A stretch of 64,000 nucleotides of DNA from Azospirillum oryzae (lineage in GTDB: Bacteria > Pseudomonadota > Alphaproteobacteria > Azospirillales > Azospirillaceae), in NCBI RefSeq assembly GCF_900177515.1, contig NZ_FXAK01000007.1, positions 2,712,501 to 2,776,500 of the forward strand. The letters run 5' to 3'. This document shows positions 58,902 through 64,000 of the stretch, piece after piece. Below the pieces are notes generated by a model that was not told where the DNA came from, did no database searches, and saw nothing but the letters and a program-made list of their open reading frames with translations. The translations under genes and the position numbers were made by a program. Every line of letters begins with the position of its first letter. Positions within the stretch are counted from its first letter, which is position 1.

Positions 58902-58944
58902 GATCGGCGGAAACTGTTCGATATGTTAAACAGTTCCGCCGATC
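58902..58944. promoter_or_regulatory. Long inverted repeat upstream of the aminotransferase
   Basis: GATCGGCGGAAACTGTT (58902-58918) and AACAGTTCCGCCGATC (58929-58944) are inverted copies with a single extra A in the first arm and a 10-bp AT-rich centre (CGATATGTTA). It lies in the 164-bp gap between the clpB stop and the aminotransferase start, both on the minus strand. No T-run follows, so a regulator site is more likely than a terminator. Confidence 0.55.
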
Positions 58945-59012
58945 ATACGCACAGTTCAGCCACCCGACAAAGCTGCATCGCACTCATCGGTGCAATGCGG
59001 CCGGCACAGACG

Positions 59013-61616
<2,604 letters not shown>

Positions 61617-61701
61617 GATGCTCCCCCTTCTCCTGTCGACCGTCCGCGAGGCAGCCCAGTCGACTCGATCCACGCAACTGTGCGATCCGCAAGGATGCTG
61701 C

Positions 61702-61734
61702 CGAAGATGTAGGCAGGGCAAAGGGCCATGCAAG
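61702..61734 (-). promoter_or_regulatory. RpoH-like promoter of clpB
   Basis: On the minus strand CTTG (61734-61731), a 17-bp spacer, and CCTACATCTTCG (61713-61702) resemble the alphaproteobacterial heat-shock promoter CTTG-N17-CYTATNT. It would start the transcript about 80 bp before clpB. Confidence 0.55.
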
Positions 61735-61905
61735 ACCATCGGCACAGAAAGGTTATCGCTGGAGAAACGCCGCCGACGCCCCCTCCGCCGGACCGCCTAG
61801 GACCGGGGAAAAGGGGTAGCACCCGCACCGCCGATTGCCCCCCTACACGGCACGCGCCCGGCCCGGCTAGACTTCCGCCCGCCCGCCGTCCATGGGTCCT
61901 TCCGG

Positions 61906-62487
61906 ATGTCCATCATGACCGATTTGGCCGCCTCCAGCACCAGCACGCGCACCGCCGCGCCCACCACGAAACCGTCGCCGGTTCCCGCCCACCACGCCAT
62001 GCCCAGGACCATGACGGCCCGCCTGCTTCGTCTCGCCTGGACCCTGCGCGGGGCCTGGCACCGGATCGCCCGGCCGCTGACCATGGGGGTGCGGGCGATC
62101 ATCATCGACGACTCGGACCCGGCCGCCCCCTGTGTTCTGCTGATCCGGCACAGCTATGTCGATGGCTGGCACCTGCCGGGCGGCGGCGTCGGACGTGGGG
62201 AGACGCTGGTCGACGCCATGCGGCGGGAGGTGCGGGAAGAGGTCGGGCTGATCGCCGACCGCCCCGCTCAGCCTTTCGGCATCTACGCCCGTTTCCGCAA
62301 CGGCGCGAGCGACCATGTGGCGGTCTATGTCGTGCGCGGCTGGAGCGGCAGCCCCAGGGCGGATGGGGTCGAGATCGTCGAGACCCGGTTCTTCCCGCTC
62401 GACCGGCTGCCGGCCGGGCTGTCGCCGGCCACCGGACGGCGGCTGGAGGAATTTCTCGGGCACCGACCGGTCGCCGAACGCTGGTAG
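61906..62487 (+). CDS. Nudix hydrolase
   Basis: 193-residue Nudix protein if started at 61906. The Nudix box is intact: GGGVGRGETLVDAMRREVRE plus EVGL (about 90-113), with the catalytic Glu pair. It hydrolyses nucleoside diphosphates linked to another group; the substrate is unknown. The N-terminal 30 residues are Thr/Ser/Pro-rich, so the true start may be at 61999 or 62011, which begin nearer the fold (MTARLLRLAWTLRGAWHRIA). None has a fine ribosome site. Divergent from clpB. Confidence 0.88.
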   Translation: MSIMTDLAASSTSTRTAAPTTKPSPVPAHHAMPRTMTARLLRLAWTLRGAWHRIARPLTMGVRAIIIDDSDPAAPCVLLIRHSYVDGWHLPGGGVGRGETLVDAMRREVREEVGLIADRPAQPFGIYARFRNGASDHVAVYVVRGWSGSPRADGVEIVETRFFPLDRLPAGLSPATGRRLEEFLGHRPVAERW

Positions 62488-62615
62488 AGGCACCAGATTA
62501 GGGCTGGAGCGGGCGGTCCGGGACGCTCCCGGCCGCCGATATCCCAGCCGTGGCGTGAGAAACTGGCACCGCATCGGTTGACAGGGACGCTCCAGCCCTT
62601 TCATTGTGCAGTGCA

Positions 62616-63380
62616 ATGAACGCCACACTGACCGCCATCCGCCGCTATCCCGTCAAGGGCATGAGCGGCCAGGACCTTCCCGCCACCGACCTGACCGCCG
62701 GTCAGGCGATCCCACTCGACCGCCGTTACGGCCTGCTGCACGGCCCGGCGGCCCTGGATACGGAGACGGAAGGCTGGCGCCTGCCGTCGGACTTCTTCAC
62801 GCTGGACCGCACGGAAAAGCTGGCGGCCTTGCAGACCGAATTCGACGAGGCGACGCGGGCGCTGATCATCCGCCGCGGCGGACGGCAGGTGTCGCGCGGC
62901 CGGCTGGACCAGCCGATGGGCCGCACGCTGCTGGAACAGTTCTTTGCCGCCTATCTGGCCGGGATCGTACCCGGCATGCCCCGGCTGATCGAGGCGCAGC
63001 ACGGCGCCTTCGGCAACAGCGAGGAGCCGTCGGTCACGCTGCTGAACCTCGCCAGCCTGCGCGACCTGGAAGAGCGGATCGCCAAACAGCCGGTCGATCC
63101 CCGGCGCATGCGGGCCAACCTGCTGGTGGACGGCATCGATCCTTGGGCGGAACGGAACTGGATCGGCCGGACCCTGGCCGTAGGGGGCGCGACTCTGGAG
63201 GTGGTGGAGGCGCTGGACTGCACGCCCGGCAATGACGTGAACCCGGACAGCGGCGTCGCCGATCTCAGCCTGCCGAACATTCTGGAGCGCGGGCTTGGCC
63301 ACAGCCAAATCCTGCTGCGCGCCCGGGTGATCGGCGGCGGCCGGATCGCGATGGGCGACCCGGTCACGCCGCTCGAATAA
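62616..63380 (+). CDS. MOSC-domain protein
   Basis: 254-residue protein with an N-terminal MOSC_N beta-barrel (LTAIRRYPVKGMSGQDLPAT, 4-23) and a C-terminal MOSC domain with RRMRANLLVDGIDPWAERNW (about 166-185), VEALDCTPGNDVNPDSG with the conserved Cys, and a final HSQILLRARVIGGGRIAMGD. MOSC proteins bind the molybdenum cofactor or carry sulfur, and some detoxify N-hydroxylated bases (YcbX-like). The reading frame also allows a TTG at 62604. Neighbour of a DUF4167 gene in convergent orientation (10 bp gap). Confidence 0.88.
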   Translation: MNATLTAIRRYPVKGMSGQDLPATDLTAGQAIPLDRRYGLLHGPAALDTETEGWRLPSDFFTLDRTEKLAALQTEFDEATRALIIRRGGRQVSRGRLDQPMGRTLLEQFFAAYLAGIVPGMPRLIEAQHGAFGNSEEPSVTLLNLASLRDLEERIAKQPVDPRRMRANLLVDGIDPWAERNWIGRTLAVGGATLEVVEALDCTPGNDVNPDSGVADLSLPNILERGLGHSQILLRARVIGGGRIAMGDPVTPLE

Positions 63381-63390
63381 CCGTCAGGTA

Positions 63391-63828
63391 TCAGGCGTTG
63401 ACGGCCGCCCGTTCCTCGCCGTCGGTCTCGTCTTCGCCGCCCTGGTCGTCGTCGTCGCCGGCATGCGAGGCGCTCTGCGGCTGATGACCGTGCCCGTTGC
63501 CGGGCTGGCCGCCACGCTGACGGTTTTCCGATTCCTGGATCTGGTTGATGATGCGGAGATAATGCTCCGCATGCTGCAGGTAGTTTTCCGCCTGCACGCG
63601 GTCGCCGGACGACATCGCGTCGCGGGCCAGCGCCTGATACTTCTCCTGCACCTGCCACGCATTGCCGCGGATGCGGACGTCGGGACCGTTGCTGTCGAAG
63701 GTCTGATGACGCAGCGGAACGTTCTGGCGCCGGCCGGCACCGCCGCCCCCGCCACCACCGCCGCCGCTGCCCCCGCCGCCGCTGTTGCCACGACCACGCG
63801 AACGCCTGGAGTTCGGTCCCTGTCTCAT
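63391..63828 (-). CDS. DUF4167 protein
   Basis: 145-residue protein. An Arg/Gly-rich, disordered N-terminus (MRQGPNSRRSRGRGNSGGGG, then a Gly run) is followed by the DUF4167 core RHQTFDSNGPDVRIRGNAWQ and VQEKYQALARDAMSSGDRVQ (about 40-80) with AENYLQHAEHYLRIINQIQE, and an acidic tail. The RG-rich start suggests RNA binding. In alphaproteobacteria it usually follows prmC; upstream sequence past the window would tell. MRQG is the standard start. Confidence 0.93.
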   Translation of the reverse strand: MRQGPNSRRSRGRGNSGGGGSGGGGGGGGGAGRRQNVPLRHQTFDSNGPDVRIRGNAWQVQEKYQALARDAMSSGDRVQAENYLQHAEHYLRIINQIQESENRQRGGQPGNGHGHQPQSASHAGDDDDQGGEDETDGEERAAVNA

Positions 63829-64000
63829 TCGGCTCTTAAGGCCCCATGCAAGAGAAGTGCAGTCCCCGGAACGCTCCGGCGGCCATCCGGCCTTGCGGCC
63901 CGGCCACCGAGCCCGCCATGGACGATTTCCATGGGTCGCTCACGGGGTTCAAACGACGCGTCCGCATCGCGTGCGGCAGGCCATGGCGGTCAGCGCTCGG
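63829..64000. other. Right edge, no gene assigned
   Basis: 172 bp upstream of the DUF4167 gene, GC-rich, with the palindrome-like ATGGACGATTTCCATG. A minus-strand gene such as prmC could end near 63990 (TGA on the minus strand), but too little is visible to call it. Confidence 0.3.

Noticed and set aside
63715..63785. Short tandem GCC/CCG run considered as a microsatellite
   Set aside because: It codes for the Gly run of the DUF4167 protein.

Overview
The window reads as a gene-dense, high-GC alphaproteobacterial replicon. Gene content (sdhCDAB, cytochrome c', DUF1178/DUF4170/DUF4167 proteins, RlmN, ClpB, IhfB, a cell-cycle-type HisKA_2 kinase, PAS/GGDEF/EAL regulators) and protein style point to Rhodospirillales, most likely Azospirillum or a close relative. 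This is an inference from recognition of families, not from a search. No tRNA, rRNA, CRISPR array or intact insertion sequence was seen.

Layout. 1-11 kb: sensing and stress genes: a chemoreceptor cut by the left edge, Dps, a HisKA_2 histidine kinase, a glycine-zipper lipoprotein, an HtrA-type protease, the CheY-P phosphatase CheZ directly followed by a pentapeptide-repeat protein, and IhfB with a LapA-type membrane protein. 11-21 kb: metabolic and redox genes: ornithine-cyclodeaminase-like protein, EamA exporter, SDR, flavin reductase, aspartate aminotransferase, then cytochrome c', di-haem peroxidase and a cytochrome b561-like protein. 21-28.7 kb: an EAL regulator next to a compact phage-derived block on the minus strand (portal, scaffold-like protein, several small phage-style genes, one broken by a frameshift) with a divergent LexA/CI-type repressor. 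28.7-41 kb: ilvE-type aminotransferase, the sdhCDAB operon, rlmN, an IalB-type protein, a response regulator, an M20 peptidase and a second EAL regulator.

41-44 kb: the most striking segment. A RepA-type replication initiator gene is surrounded on both sides by eight copies of an iteron with consensus GTGGGGAAAAGCGACCGG, and this unit lies between two direct copies of a dispersed palindromic repeat. It looks like an iteron-controlled replication origin, placed among core genes such as sdh, clpB, ilvE and rlmN. The replicon may therefore be a chromid, or a chromosome carrying a plasmid-type origin.

44-64 kb: a DsbD_2-type membrane protein, an NDUFAF5-like methyltransferase, an isolated FliQ, ComF, glutaredoxin GrxC with a nitrilase, the acetate-uptake region (DUF485-ActP, plus a cNMP/CBS/DUF294 protein and a degenerate DnaQ-like partner), several methyltransferases, an asparaginase with a histidine-rich tail, a class III aminotransferase behind a long inverted repeat, ClpB with an RpoH-like promoter, a Nudix hydrolase, a MOSC protein and a DUF4167 protein at the right edge.

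Five intergenic GC-rich palindromic elements all start about 15-40 bp after the stop codon of a plus-strand gene. Several palindromes look like regulator sites (FadR/GntR-like, FNR-like, and a TTCCTAGGAA site shared by the phage repressor region and a nearby small gene).
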